Assembly: GCF_048564905.1 (NCBI RefSeq)
Contig: NW_027328741.1
Coordinates: forward strand, 1,240,001 to 1,304,000
DNA: 64,000 nt
Direction of reading: 5' to 3'
Origin: Vicugna pacos
Lineage: Eukaryota; Chordata; Mammalia; Artiodactyla; Camelidae
Both the position numbers and the translations under genes were made by a program. Shown here piece by piece: positions 10,888-24,400 of this stretch; the stretch's first letter is position 1; each line of letters opens with the position of its first letter. The notes under the pieces were generated by a model. The model made no database searches. It saw nothing but the letters and a program-made list of their open reading frames with translations, and was not told the origin of the DNA.

Positions 10888-13800
10888 CTCTACTGGTCAG
10901 GTAATATCAGGTATCTAATGTAGATTTTTAGGGCTATGTTAAGTGAAAATTTTAGGCTCTTGTCTCTACGCAATTCCAAGGGATTTCTGTGAGGACAATT
11001 TCTCCTAGACATTGATGCCATATTCTCTTCCTGTGTGTGTTGTCTGGTATATCTCCAATTGCTGGTGTTGCATTTGTTGTGATGAACAACCCATACTATT
11101 TCTATTAGCATAACTTCATTTTGATTACGCTTATCTCACAATTCTGAAAGTGCGCAGGACACGGCCTCTTGTGGAAATGAGGATTCTAAAGGTTCTCAGC
11201 TCTGCATTCTGCTCTATGTCATTTTGGAGTGTTTCCAAACCAGCCAAATGAGAGTGCGCTTGTGCTTTGTAGTGCCACGGGAATGTCCCAATGAAAGCAG
11301 TTCTTCCCAGAGCTTCTCTGTCTACTAAAACACCATTGGAAGCACATCCATGGATGTCACACATCAGGGCCTGCTGGAATGATCCCGCAGACCGACCTTG
11401 GTGTCCTCGCTGCCGTACCGTGCCGGTGCCATCCAAAATGTAGCATCCGATTTTGGGAGATAGTGCTGAAGGAAATGCTTCCTCTTCTCACGCTGTGGAC
11501 TTGGACCACTCTACCTTGTCCTATCATCCTTGTGGCACGGGTGCACGAAGGCCACCACAGAGCTGTTGCGCATCCTGTGCCTCAAACCAAACCATAATCC
11601 CAGCCCAGGTTATGAATGTAGCAGATCCTAAGGCTTTTCATTCTGATTTCAAACCCAAGGCCCCCTGGATCCCTCAGACCAGATGCACGATAGCTCTGAT
11701 TCAGCCCCACACGTGCTCTATTGGCAAAATGCCCAATTGGTCCCTGGTCCTGCAGATGCACTGGGTGTGGCCATGGGACATATCGGTAATCTCAACCGCG
11801 CGACCAGTGTGGTTGATTTATCATTGGTACACTGTTCGGTTTGCTCTCTTGATTAGACCCACCACATCCCACAACGCACTCCAGATCCCTGAGACTCAGC
11901 GTATGCCATCAACCGTAGCCCTATACCTCACTTACCGATGCCCCTGCTAACTGTAAGTTGGCATCACGGATCTTGGTCTCAGAATCAACTGTGGGGATAT
12001 TTTGCTCTGGTTTCTTTGAGTTCTGTCAGCCAAGCATCTGCTGTGCACTCTTGTAAATCTCAGCACATCACCTTCAATCTCATGCCTCCTGTCCGCTTGA
12101 GAGGGTGCGTCCAAGTTAAACAGGGTTTCACCCTTGTTGGTCAGACCCTGCCCTGGTTTCCATTCCCTGCTTTGCCTTCTCCTGCTTCCAGGTGTCCTGA
12201 GGCCTCATCCTGTCTTTGGAAGTAACAGACCTCTGTTCGGCAACTGTCCTGTGCCAAAGGCTGGGTGAGTGGAGTTTTACATTTCTCTGTAAAAGGGAGC
12301 ACGTGAGTGCAGGTTGCACTTCTTCTCTGCCAACTGGGCATCGATGAATCAACACTATCCAGATACATTTCACAGAAATGTGATATTTGCTTAGCTCTTG
12401 GTTTCTATACAGCCGTGGTGGGAGGGGTTTTCCAAAGAAACCTGTTTTGACATTGTGTTGATATCTCATTTGCAGTCTTTAAGAATTTTAACAGAATTCA
12501 TTTCCATGTTTTGGGAGTTATACGAAAATGAAGTTATTTTTTGAGACACACTAAATCGACCTAGAAGCCAGACTTGTCAATTTTGGTAACATTTGGTCAG
12601 CTCTACGGAAAACTTAGACAGATAGAATGCAAACTAGCAGTCCAAACTGTTAAAGGGGTCATGTCAGCTCTTTACTGTTGAAGCCTCCGAGACCAACAGG
12701 AACCATGAAATAACTATTGGAAACATGAAATAACCCGCAACCTTGGATACACTTGGGCATGTGGTGCCCTTTATTCCTATTTGTCACCTACTGGCCAATG
12801 TTGGCATTTCAAGGGGTAACATCCCTCTCTAGGAAAATACAAGAGGAAACAAACCAAATATATACATTTAGGTTTGAATCCAAAAGCACCTAGAGGCATT
12901 ATAGCTAGGAGAACCCTGCTGCAGTTATGTTTGTCTATGAAGAACCAGGTGTTTTTCTTTCAGTGATGAGAACTGTTAATCTTCCCATCATGTTGGGTAA
13001 AGCCATTTAACGCAACCAAGTCTGCACCCACATGATATAGTGCCCCCGGGGGCTTGACTCAAGTGAAAGACGATCCACATAAGCTGTGTCTTTAATGTCA
13101 TTGGCGACTTTTACAGTACACTTCACTTTCTGACTTGTACTATTTACCTATACTGTCTTGTAAAACTGAGGCCTAATACAGATTCAAGTTCAGTCAAAGA
13201 TTCCCCTCACTTACCACACTCCCTTCACCCCAGGGAAGACATAATCACATTTGCTGAATCTAGCGGAAGGCCATCGTTTCTAGGTGTGAGCTAAGTATTC
13301 AATTCCTATCTATTTCAGCCGAGACTATTTGACCTTTAAGGAGTTCACTGTTGTTCACAGAGTGTGAAGCTGGAGGAACTCTGATTCTAGGAGGGACTTG
13401 CCCTTCTCCTAATGGCTTCATTGCCGCTCAGGTACTGAACCTTCAAAATGGATGCGTGAGTGGAGGGGAGGGAAGGGCAAGTGCTTGCTAGCTAGGCCCA
13501 AACCTGGGAAAAGGCTTACCTGGGCTTGGTGAATTTTGGTCTGAATGGCTTGGGAAGGCCCCTTGGGACGTGTGGATTCTCACGACCTCTTCCAAGAACA
13601 GGAGCGTTTTGATCATCTCTGCCATCTCTTCTCTTGCACACGTCAGGGACCTTGGACCCGTTCTTGGAGAAGAGAATTGAGGAACTTCCTCAAGTCCACG
13701 TTGGCACTCCGTATGTTTCTGCCAGTATCAGCGAGGTTCAATATGTCTCCTGAATGTCTTTTGAGCCTGGTATCCTCTACAGCTGTCTCCACGCCAGTAT

Positions 13801-15869
13801 TCTCCATTGTAGCAGAACATCTCTCATCCATGTGTTCGCATCTCTCCTCAATCCGTGCCGCCAGATTTTCGGCCAGGTTCTCTTCGTGACTCCCCTAAAG
13901 TCGACTTCACCAGGAGTGGGCAAGTCTGAAAGTACCTCGGAGCCTCACCAGTAAGCTGATGACAGGCAGATCTTCCACTGTCTGCCCTTTCAGATTCTGG
14001 AAACTGACCTGTGAACTCAGGTCTTTGGGCAGCAGAAGTATCTCGAACTTACACAGCTTCCCGGACCAAACACCTAAGCCAAGCTCCACAGAGGCCTGCA
14101 GCCCCTCCATCACACTGATCCACCCACAGAACTCGGCCCGGTTACCTAGGATCCAACAGCCACAACAAGCCTCGTGGAACACACCAACATTCCACCTGGA
14201 ATCCAACCGGTAACTGCCATCCCCAATGGCTGCTGCATCTTGTCAGTGTTGGGGGAGGGGCTGCATCCGAAGAGAGGTTCCTAAAGTAAATGTGGTTCTG
14301 CCCACTAGCGTCCCATGGGCCTTTCTTCTTCCCTCTTTCCTTTTGTTCAGATCTGTATGCACAGTACCAATGGAGAGAAGTGTGTCCCTTTTCAGTTGAA
14401 GGTTTCACACGTCTTTAAACTTTCTAAGAGTTCACAGTACACAGAGACCCAGTAAAGGAGACTTATGTTCCTATAATATCCGTACAACCGGAATACATAT
14501 GCGTCTCATGATTTCTGCTGAAAAACCCACACTCTCAGGACATGGATCTATTGGTTTCATGGGGGCTGAAATTCCAAGAAATGAAACCAACCCCAATGTG
14601 CACTTTACTGTCTGTCTCTTTTGCTCTTAGTACACTTTGGCAGAGCTACTTGCCTTTGTTATAGGCTTCTTACAATTCTTCTCTACGTAGCGTAGAATAT
14701 GGCATTCCTTCATCCTGTTGGAAGACATACAAGACTACATCACGGTCTAGGAAACCATTGGATTCCAAATCGGCATTTGGGTGAGGTCACGATATGCTCT
14801 TATGAATCTATATTTACGAATATGAATGCACGCCTCTGATTTCCGAATACAAGTGTGCTGAGTACATGCAAGCCGCAATACTGGGTCGATGCGTGCTGAA
14901 AGATCCTTGACATCACCTTGAGTATTTTCTTTTGAATAATCATGTTTCCCATGGTATATGTCAGCCAACCGTACCATTTTGGTGCATGTTTGTTGGTTTG
15001 ATTCTTTGTTGGTCTGCTTCTCGCTTGTTTTGCAAACACGTCAGGACATGCATCTCTCCTTTCGCTTCAAACAGAGAGTCAAATAAGCTGATTCACTTAA
15101 GAGAGTGCTTCCAATCACCTATGATTTCCTGCTTCCCTCTCCAATCTTTAAGGTTTTGATGTCCTCCTTGCCTTCTTCTTGTTTCTTCTTTGCCACTCAG
15201 GCTCTTCTTGCATTTCCAATAATGGTTTTCTTCTTTCCATTTCATCTTGCTGCTTTTCTATTCTGGGGAGTATTCTCAACCTTCCTTTTAGAAGAAGTTT
15301 TGAACTGCTGAATTCTTTTATGATTTGCCGGTCTGTGGATTGCTCTAGCTCTGCCGTTATTAGAAATGGTGGTCATGTGGCATAGGCTACCCTAGGTGGC
15401 AGCCTTTGGCCATTCAGGATATGGTCTGTGTCCTGGCACTCCTCCCTGGCCTGCAATATTGCTGCCGAGTTATAAGCTGAAACCCCTCTGGAGGTTCCCT
15501 TGTGACTATGTTGTTTCCTCCAGGTGCATTTTAAATCACTGTGATATTCGTGAAATTTGTTGATTGGAATCATACTGCTGTTGGTAGGTCTATTGGGATT
15601 CCACCTCCTTTGGATGCTGTGTAACTCCTGAATTCGCATAGATGATTTTTTCTTGGCTTTCAACAAGTTTCAGTCTGATATTTCTACAGATAAATTTTCT
15701 TACATATTTTATTTCTTTATCTCTTGCTTTTCCATCTGGGACTCTTATGATTTCTAGTCTTTCATGCCCTGTCTTAACCCAGGATACAACAGCATTATTT
15801 TCATTGTTTTGCACTTGCTTTCCTATGTCCGAATCTGACCGAGGGATTTCTGTTCCCCTGTCTTCACAG
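10581..15869. repeat. Repeat unit C3
   Basis: This copy is 5289 bp: two bases longer in the TG run near 11033 and three shorter near 13246. It opens TTATTCACG instead of TCATTCACG. Its 5' half matches C5 (Asn-Gly-Val-Leu-Val in the minus-strand 101-codon frame) and its 3' half matches C1. A private cluster of changes lies at about 12660-12990. Confidence 0.97.
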
Positions 15870-16176
15870 TCATTCACGCGTCCCTCTGCATTATCTAGTC
15901 TGCTAAGGACTGAATTTTAGCCCTGATATTATCACATCCACTGAGTTTTCTGATATCTTTTGGCTCGTCTTTAGACTTTCTCTTCCCCTTTTCTGGTATT
16001 CTACCTTTTGTGATTCTGAGACCCTTTTGTTCTTCAGTGTTTTCCTGACCTCCATTTTCAACACTTGGACTGCATAGCGTTTTGCAGTCTAGTTGTTTGA
16101 AAGCTTATCTTTTGGGCCTTCAATATCTTTGGAACTGAAAATGGTACTTCCTATTTCTTTTACTGTACTTCTTCAT
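15269..16176 (-). mobile_element. LINE-1 ORF1 remnant, C3/C4 junction
   Basis: Both the linker frame (15877-15590) and the C-terminal-domain frame (15666-15373) are open and overlap. This is almost the same version as at the C1/C2 junction, as the two-unit period predicts. Confidence 0.88.
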
Positions 16177-19100
16177 CTCTACTGGTCAGGTAATATCAGG
16201 TATTTAATGTAGATTTTTAGGGCTATGTTAAGTGAAAATTTTAGGCTCTTGTCTCTACACAATTCCAAGGGATTTCTGTGAGGACAATTTCTCCTAGACA
16301 TTGATGCCATATTCTCTTCCTGTGTGTTGTCTGGTATATCTCCAATTGCTGGTGTTGCATTTGTTGTGATGAACAACCCATACTATTTCGATTAGCATAA
16401 CTTCATTTTGATTACGCTTATCTCACAATTCTGAAAGTGCGCAGGACACGGCCTCTTGTGGAAATGAGGATTCTAAAGGTTCTCAGCTCTGCATTCTGCT
16501 CTATGTCATTTTGGAGTGTTTCCAAAACAGCAAACTGAGAGTGCGCTTGTGCTTTGTAGTGCCACGGGAATGTCCCAATGAAAGCAGTTCTTCCCAGAGC
16601 TTCTCTGTCTACTGAAACAACAGTGGAAGCACATCCATGGATGTCACACATCAGGGCCTGCTGGAATGATCCCGCAGACCGACCTTGGTGTCTTCGCTGC
16701 CGTACTGTGCCGGTGCCATCCAAAATGTAGCATCCGATTTTGGGAGATAGTGCTGAAGGAAATGCTTCCTCTTCTCACGCTGTGGACTTGGACCACTCTA
16801 CCTTGTCCTATCATATTTGTGGCACGGGTGCACGAAGGCCACCACAGAGCTGTTGCGCATCCTGTGCCTCAAACCAAATCATAATCCCAGCCCAGGTTAT
16901 GAATGTAGCAGATCCTAAGGCTTTTCATTCTGATTTCAAACCCAAGGCCCCCTGGATCCCTCAGACCAGATGCACGATAGCTCTGATTCAGCCCCACACG
17001 TGCTCTATTGGCAAAATGCCCAATTGGTCCCTGGTCCTGCAGATGCACTGGGTGTGGCCATGGGACAGATCGGTAATCTCAACCGCGCGACCAGTGTGTT
17101 TGATTTATCATTGGTACACTGTTCGGTTTGCTCTCTTGATTAGACCCACCACATCCCACAACGCACTCCAGATCCCTGAGACTCAGCATATGCCATCAAC
17201 CGTAGCCCTATACCTCACTTACCGATGCCCCTGCTAACTGTAATTTGGCATCACGGATCTTGGTCTCAGAATCAACTGTGGGGATATATTGCGCTGGTTT
17301 CTTTGAGTTCTGTCAGCCAAGCATCTGCTGTGCACTCTTGTAAATCTCAGCACATCACCTTCAATCTCATGTCTCCTGTCCGCTTGAGAGGGTGCGTCCA
17401 AGTCAAACAGGGTTTCCCCCTTGTTGGTCAGACCCTGCACTGGTTTCCATTCCCTGCTTTGCCTTCTCCTGCTTCCAGGTGTCCTGAGGCCTCATCCTGT
17501 CTTTGGAAGTAACAGACCTCTCTTCGGCAAGTGTCCTGTGCCAAAGGCTGGGTGAGTGGAGTTTTACATTTCTCTGTACAAGGGAGCACGTGAGTGCAGG
17601 TTGCACTTCTCCTCTGCCAACTGGGCATCGATGAATCAACACTATCCAGATACATTTCACAGAAATGTGATATTTGCTTAGCTCTTGGTTTCTATACAGC
17701 CGTGGTGGGAGGGGTTGTCCAAAGAAACCTGTTTTGACATTGTGTTGATATCTCATTTGCAGTCTTTAAGATTTTTAACAGAATTCATTTCCATGTTTTG
17801 GGAGTTATACGAAAATGAAGTTATTTTTTGAAACACACTAAATCGACCAAGAAGCCAGACTTGTCAATTTTGGTAACATTTTGTCAGCTCTACGGAAAAC
17901 CTAGACAGATAGAATGCAAACTAGCAGTCCAAACTGTTAAAGGGGTCATGTCAGCTCTTTACGGTTGAAGCCTCCGAGACCAACAGGAACCTTGAAGTAA
18001 CTATTGGAAACATGAAATAACCCCCAACCTTGGATAAACTTGGGCATGTAGTGCCCTTTAGTCCTATTTGTCACCTACTGGCCAATGTTGGCATTTCAAG
18101 GGGTAACATCCCTCTCTAGGAAAATACAAGAGGAAACAAACCAAATATATACATTTAGGTTTGAATCCAAAAGCACCAAGAGGCATTATAGCTAGGAGAA
18201 CCCTGCTGCACTTATGCTTGTCTATGGAGGACCAGGTGTTCTTCTATCAGTGATGAGAACAGTTAATCTTCCGATCATGATGGGTAAAGCCATTTAACGC
18301 AACCAAGTCTGCACCCACATGATATAGTGCCCCCGGGGGCTTGACTCAAGTGAAAGACGATCCACATAAGCTGTGTCTTTAATGTCATTGGCGACTTTTA
18401 CAGTACACTTCACTTTCTGACTTGTACTATTTACCTATACTGTCTTGAAAAACTGAGGCCTAATACAGATTCAAGTTCAGTCAAAGATTCCCCTCACTTA
18501 CCACACTCCCTTCACCCCAGGGAAGACATAAACACAACATTTGCTGAATCTAGCGGAAGGCCATCGTTTCTAGGTGTGAGCTAAGTATTCAATTCCTATC
18601 TATTTCAGCCGAGACTATTTGACCTTTAAGGAGTTCACTGTTGTTCACAGAGTGTGAAGCTGGAGGAACTCTGATTCTAGGAGGGACTTGCCCTTCTCCT
18701 AATGGCTTCATTGCCGCTCAGGTACTGAACCTTCAAAATGGATGCGTGAGTGGAGGGGAGGGAAGGGCAAGTGCTTGCTAGCTAGGCCCAAACCTGGGAA
18801 AAGGCTTACCTGGGCTTGGTGAATTTTGGTCTGAATGGCTTGGGAAGGCCCCTTGGGACGTGTGGATTCTCACGACCTCTTCCAAGAACAGGAGCGTTTT
18901 GATCATCTCTGCCATCTCTTCTCTTGCACACGTCAGGGACCTTGGACCCGTTCTTGGAGAAGAGAATTGAGGAACTTCCTCAAGTCCACGTTGGCACTCC
19001 GTATGTTTCTGCCAGTATCAGCGAGGTTCAATATGTCTCCTGAATGTCTTTTGAGCCTGGTATCCTCTACAGCTGTCTCCACGCCAGTATTCTCCATTGT

Positions 19101-21159
19101 AGCAGAACATCTCTCATCCATGTGTTCGCATCTCTCCTCAATCCGTGCAGCCAGCTTTTCGGCCAGCTTCTCCTCGTGACTCCCCTAAAGTCGACTTCAC
19201 CAGGACTGGGCAAGTCTGAAAGTACCTCGGAGCCTCACCAGTAAGCTGATGACAGGCAGATCTTCCACTGTCTGCCCTTTCAGGTTCTGGAAACTGACCT
19301 GTGAACTCAGGTCTTTGGGCAGCAGTAGTATCTCGAACTTACACAGCTTCCCGGAACAAACACCTAAGCCAAGCTCCACAGAGGCCTGCAGCCCCTCCAT
19401 CACACTGATCCACCCACAGAACTCGGCCCGGTTACCTAGGATCCAACAGCCACAACAAGCCTCGTGGAACACACCAACATTCCACCTGGAATCCAACCGG
19501 TAACTGCCATCCCCAATGGCTGCTGCATCTTGTCAGTGTTGGGGGAGGGGCTGCATCCGACGAGAGGTTCCTAAAGTAAATGTGGTTCTGCCCACTAGCG
19601 TCCCATGGGCCTTTCTTCTTCCCTCTTTCCTTTTGTTCAGATCTGTATGCACAGTACCAATGGAGAGAAGTGTGTCCCTTTTCAGTTGAAGGTTTCACAC
19701 GTCTTTAAACTTTCTAAGAGTTCACAGTACACAGAGACCCAGTAAAGGAGACTTATGTTCCTATAATATCCGTACAACCGGAATACATATGCGTCGCATG
19801 ATTTCTGCTGAAAAACCCACACTCTCAGGACATGGATCTATTTGTTTCATGGGGGCTGAATTTCCAAGAAATGAAACCAACCCCAATGTGCACTTTACTG
19901 TCTGTCTCTTTTGCACTTAGTACACTTTGGCAGAGCTACTTGCCTTTGTTATAGGCTTCTTACAATTCTTCTCTACGTAGCGTAAAATATGGCATTCCTT
20001 CATCCTGTTGGAAGTCATACAAGACTACATCACGGACTAGGAATTCAGTGGATTCCAAATCGGCATTTGGGTGAGGTCACGATATGCTCTTATGAATCTA
20101 TATTTACGAATATGAATGCACGCCTCTGATTTCCGAATACAAGTGTGCTGAGTACATGCAAGCCGCAATACTGGGTCGATGCGTGCTGAATGATCCTTGA
20201 CATCACCTTGAGTATTTTCTTTTGAATAATCATGTTTCCCATGGTATATATCAGCCAACCGTACCAATTTGGTGCATGTTTGTTGGTTTGATTCTTTGTT
20301 GGTCTGCTTCTCGCTTGTTTTGCAAACACGTCAGGACATGCATCTCTCCTTTCGCTTCAAACAGAGAGTCAAATAAGCTGATTCACTTAAGAGAGTGCTT
20401 CCAATCACCTAAGATTTCCTGCTTCCCTCTCCAATCTTTAAGGTTTTGATGTCCTCCTTGCCTTCTTCTTGTTTCTTCTTTGCCACTCATGCTCTTCTTG
20501 CATTTCCAATAATGGTTTTCTTCTTTCCATTTCATCTTGCTGCTTTTCTATTCCGGGGAGGGTTCTCAACCTTCCTTTTAGAAGAAGTTTTGAACTGCTG
20601 AATTCTTTTATGATTTGCCGGTCTGTGGATTGCTCTAGCTCTGCCGTTATTAGAAATTGTGGTCATGTGGCATAGGCTACCCTAGGTGGCAGCCTTTGGC
20701 CATTCAGGATATGGTCTGTGTCCTGGCACTCCTCCCTGGCCTGCAATATTGCTGCCGAGTTATAAGCTGAAACCCCTCTGGAGGTTCCCTTGTGACTATG
20801 TTGTTTCCTCCAGGTGCATTTTAAATCACTGTGATATTCGTGAACTTTGTTGATTGGAATCATACAGCTGCTTGTAGGTCTATTGGGATTCCACCTCCTT
20901 TGGATGCTGTGTAATTCCTGAATTCGCATAGATGATTTTTTCTTGGCTTTCAACAAGTTTCAGTCTGATATTTCTACAGATAAATTTTCAGACATATTTT
21001 ATTTCTTTATCTCTTGCTTTTCCATCTGGGACTCTTATGAATTCTAGTCTTTCATGCCCTGTCTTAACCCAGGATACAACAGCAATATTTTCATTGTTTT
21101 GCACTTGCTTTCCTATGTCCGAATCTGACCGAGGGATTTCTGTTCCCCTGTCTTCACAG
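15870..21159. repeat. Repeat unit C4
   Basis: This copy is 5290 bp with the short TG run. From about 16420 to 17240 it resembles C1, three units away. Its 3' half resembles C2, two units away. A cluster of private changes lies at about 17990-18280. One of its variants there, GCACTTATGC near 18209, recurs only in C10. Confidence 0.97.
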
Positions 21160-21466
21160 TCATTCACGCGTCCCTCTGCATTATCTAGTCTGCTAAGGAC
21201 TGAATTTTAGCCCTGATATTATCACATCCACTGAGTTTTCTGATATCTTTTGGCTCGTCTTTAGACTTTCTCTTCCGCTTTTCTGGTATTCTGCCTTTTG
21301 TGATTCTGAGACCCTTTTGTTCTTCAGTGTTTTCCTGACCTCCATTTTCAACACTTGGACTGCATAGCGTTTTGCAGTCTAGTTGTTTGAAAGCTTATCT
21401 TTTGGGCCTTCAATATCTTTGGAACTGAAAATGGTACTTCCTATTTCTTTTACTGTACTTCTTCAT
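20559..21466 (-). mobile_element. LINE-1 ORF1 remnant, C4/C5 junction
   Basis: The C-terminal-domain frame at 20956-20663 is open and identical in translation to the one at the C2/C3 junction. Confidence 0.88.
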
Positions 21467-24400
21467 CTCTACTGGTCAGGTAATATCAGGTATCTAATGT
21501 AGATTTTTAGGGCTATGTTAAGTGAAAATTTTAGGCTCTTGTCTCTACGCAATTCCAAGGGATTTCTGTGAGGACAATTTCTCCTAGACATTGATGCCAT
21601 ATTCTCTTCCTGTGTGTGTTGTCTGGTATATCTCCAATTGCTGGTGTTGCATTTGTTGTGATGAACAACCCATACTATTTCTATTAGCATAACTTCATTT
21701 TGATTACGCTTATCTCACAATTCTGAAAGTGCGCAGGACACGGCCTCTTGTGGAAATGAGGATTCTAAAGGTTCTCAGCTCTGCATTCTGCTCTATGTCA
21801 TTTTGGAGTGTTTCCAAACCAGCCAAATGAGAGTGCGCTTGTGCTTTGTAGTGCCACGGGAATGTCCCAATGAAAGCAGTTCTTCCCAGAGCTTCTCTGT
21901 CTACTAAAACACCATTGGAAGCACATCCATGGATGTCACACATCAGGGCCTGCTGGAATGATCCCGCAGACCGACCTTGGTGTCCTCGCTGCCGTACCGT
22001 GCCGGTGCCTTCCAAAATGTAGCATCCGATTTTGGGAGATAGTGCTGAAGGAAATGCTTCCTCTTCTCACGCTGTGGACTTGGACCACTCTACCTTGTCC
22101 TATCATCCTTGTGGCACGGGTGCACGAAGGCCACCACAGAGCTGTTGCGCATCCTGTGCCTCAAACCAAACCATAATCCCAGCCCAGGTTATGAATGTAG
22201 CAGATCCTAAGGCTTTTCATTCTGATTTCAAACCCAAGGCCCCCTGGATCCCTCAGACCAGATGCACGATAGCTCTGATTCAGCCCCACACGTGCTCTAT
22301 TGGCAAAATGCCCAATTGGTCCCTGGTCCTGCAGATGCACTGGGTGTGGCCATGGGACATATCGGTAATCTCAACCGCGCGACCAGTGTGGTTGATTTAT
22401 CATTGGTACACTGTTCGGTTTGCTCTCTTGATTAGACCCACCACATCCCACAACGCACTCCAGATCCCTGAGACTCAGCGTATGCCATCAACCGTAGCCC
22501 TATACCTCACTTACCGATGCCCCTGCTAACTGTAAGTTGGCATCACGGATCTTGGTCTCAGAATCAACTGTGGGGATATTTTGCTCTGGTTTCTTTGAGT
22601 TCTGTCAGCCAAGCATCTGCTGTGCACTCTTGTAAATCTCAGCACATCACCTTCAATCTCATGCCTCCTGTCCGCTTGAGAGGGTGCGTCCAAGTTAAAC
22701 AGGGTTTCACCCTTGTTGGTCAGACCCTGCCCTGGTTTCCATTCCCTGCTTTGCCTTCTCCTGCTTCCAGGTGTCCTGAGGCCTCATCCTGTCTTTGGAA
22801 GTAACAGACCTCTGTTCGGCAACTGTCCTGTGCCAAAGGCTGGGTGAGTGGAGTTTTACATTTCTCTGTAAAAGGGAGCACGTGAGTGCAGGTTGCACTT
22901 CTTCTCTGCCAACTGGGCATCGATGAATCAACACTATCCAGATACATTTCACAGAAATGTGATATTTGCTTAGCTCTTGGTTTCTATACAGCCGTGGTGG
23001 GAGGGGTTTTCCAAAGAAACCTGTTTTGACATTGTGTTGATATCTCATTTGCAGTCTTTAAGAATTTTAACAGAATTCATTTCCATGTTTTGGGAGTTAT
23101 ACGAAAATGAAGTTATTTTTTGAGACACACTAAATCGACCTAGAAGCCAGACTTGTTAATTTTGGTAACATTTGGTCAGCTCTACGGAAAACCTAGACAG
23201 ATAGAATGCAAACTAGCAGTCCAAACTGTCAAAGGGGTCATGTCATCTCTTCACGGTTGAAGCCTCCGAGACTAACAGGAACCATGAAATAACTATTGGA
23301 AGCATGAAATAACCCCCAACCTTGGATACACTTGGGCATGTGGTGCCCTTTAGTCCTATTTGTCACCTACTGGCCAATGTTGGCATTTCAAGGGGTAACA
23401 TCCCTCTCTAGGAAAATACAAGAGGAAACAAACCAAATATATACATTTAGGTTTGAATCCAAAAGCACCTAGAGGCATTATAGCTAGGAGAACCCTGCTG
23501 CAGTTATGCTTGTCTATGGAGAACCAGGTGTTCTTCTATCAGTGATGAGAACAGTTAATCTTCCGATCATGTTGGGTAAAGCCATTTAACGCAACCAAGT
23601 CTGCACCCACATGATATAGTGCCCCCGGGGGCTTGACTCAAGTGAAAGACGATCCACATAAGCTGTGTCTTTAATGTCATTGGCGACTTTTACAGTACAC
23701 TTCACTTTCTGACTTGTACTATTTACCTATACTGTCTTGAAAAACTGAGGCCTAATACAGATTCAAGTTCAGTCAAAGATTCCCCTCACTTACCACACTC
23801 CCTTCACCCCAGGGAAGACATAAACACAATATTTGCTGAATCTAGCGGAAGGCCATCGTTTCTAGGTGTGAGCTAAGTATTCAATTCCTATCTATTTCAG
23901 CCGAGACTATTTGACCTTTAAGGAGTTCACTGTTGTTCACAGAGTGTGAAGCTGGAGGAACTCTGATTCTAGGAGGGACTTGCCCTTCTCCTAATGGCTT
24001 CATTGCCGCTCAGGTACTGAACCTTCAAAATGGATGCGTGAGTGGAGGGGAGGGAAGGGCAAGTGCTTGCTAGCTAGGCCCAAACCTGGGAAAAGGCTTA
24101 CCTGGGCTTGGTGAATTTTGGTCTGAATGGCTTGGGAAGGCCCCTTTGGACGTGTGGATTCACACGACCTCTTCCAAGAACAGGAGCGTTTTGATCATCT
24201 CTGCCATCTCTTCTCTTGCACACGTCAGGGACCTTGGACCCGTTCTTGGAGAAGAGAATTGAGGAACTTCCTCAAGTTCACGTTGGCACTCCGTATGTTT
24301 CTGCCAGTATCAGCGAGGTTCAATATGTCTCCTGAATGTCTTTTGAGCCTGGTATCCTCTACAGCTGTCTCCACGCCAGTATTCTCCATTGTAGCAGAAC

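Larger units (their letters stand above)
3280..23200. repeat. Two-unit higher-order repeat domain, period about 10.58 kb
   Basis: Diagnostic variants repeat every second unit. The C1 3' half matches C3 and the C2 3' half matches C4; the C3 5' half matches C5. Equivalent positions are 10579 bp apart, for example GAAACCATTGG near 4171 and 14750, and GAATTCAGTGG near 9463 and 20042. The second dimer stops matching in C5 between about 22990 and 23244. The stretch 16420-17240 is an exception: C4 there matches C1 rather than C2. The left limit is set by private changes in C1 before about 3280. Confidence 0.8.
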
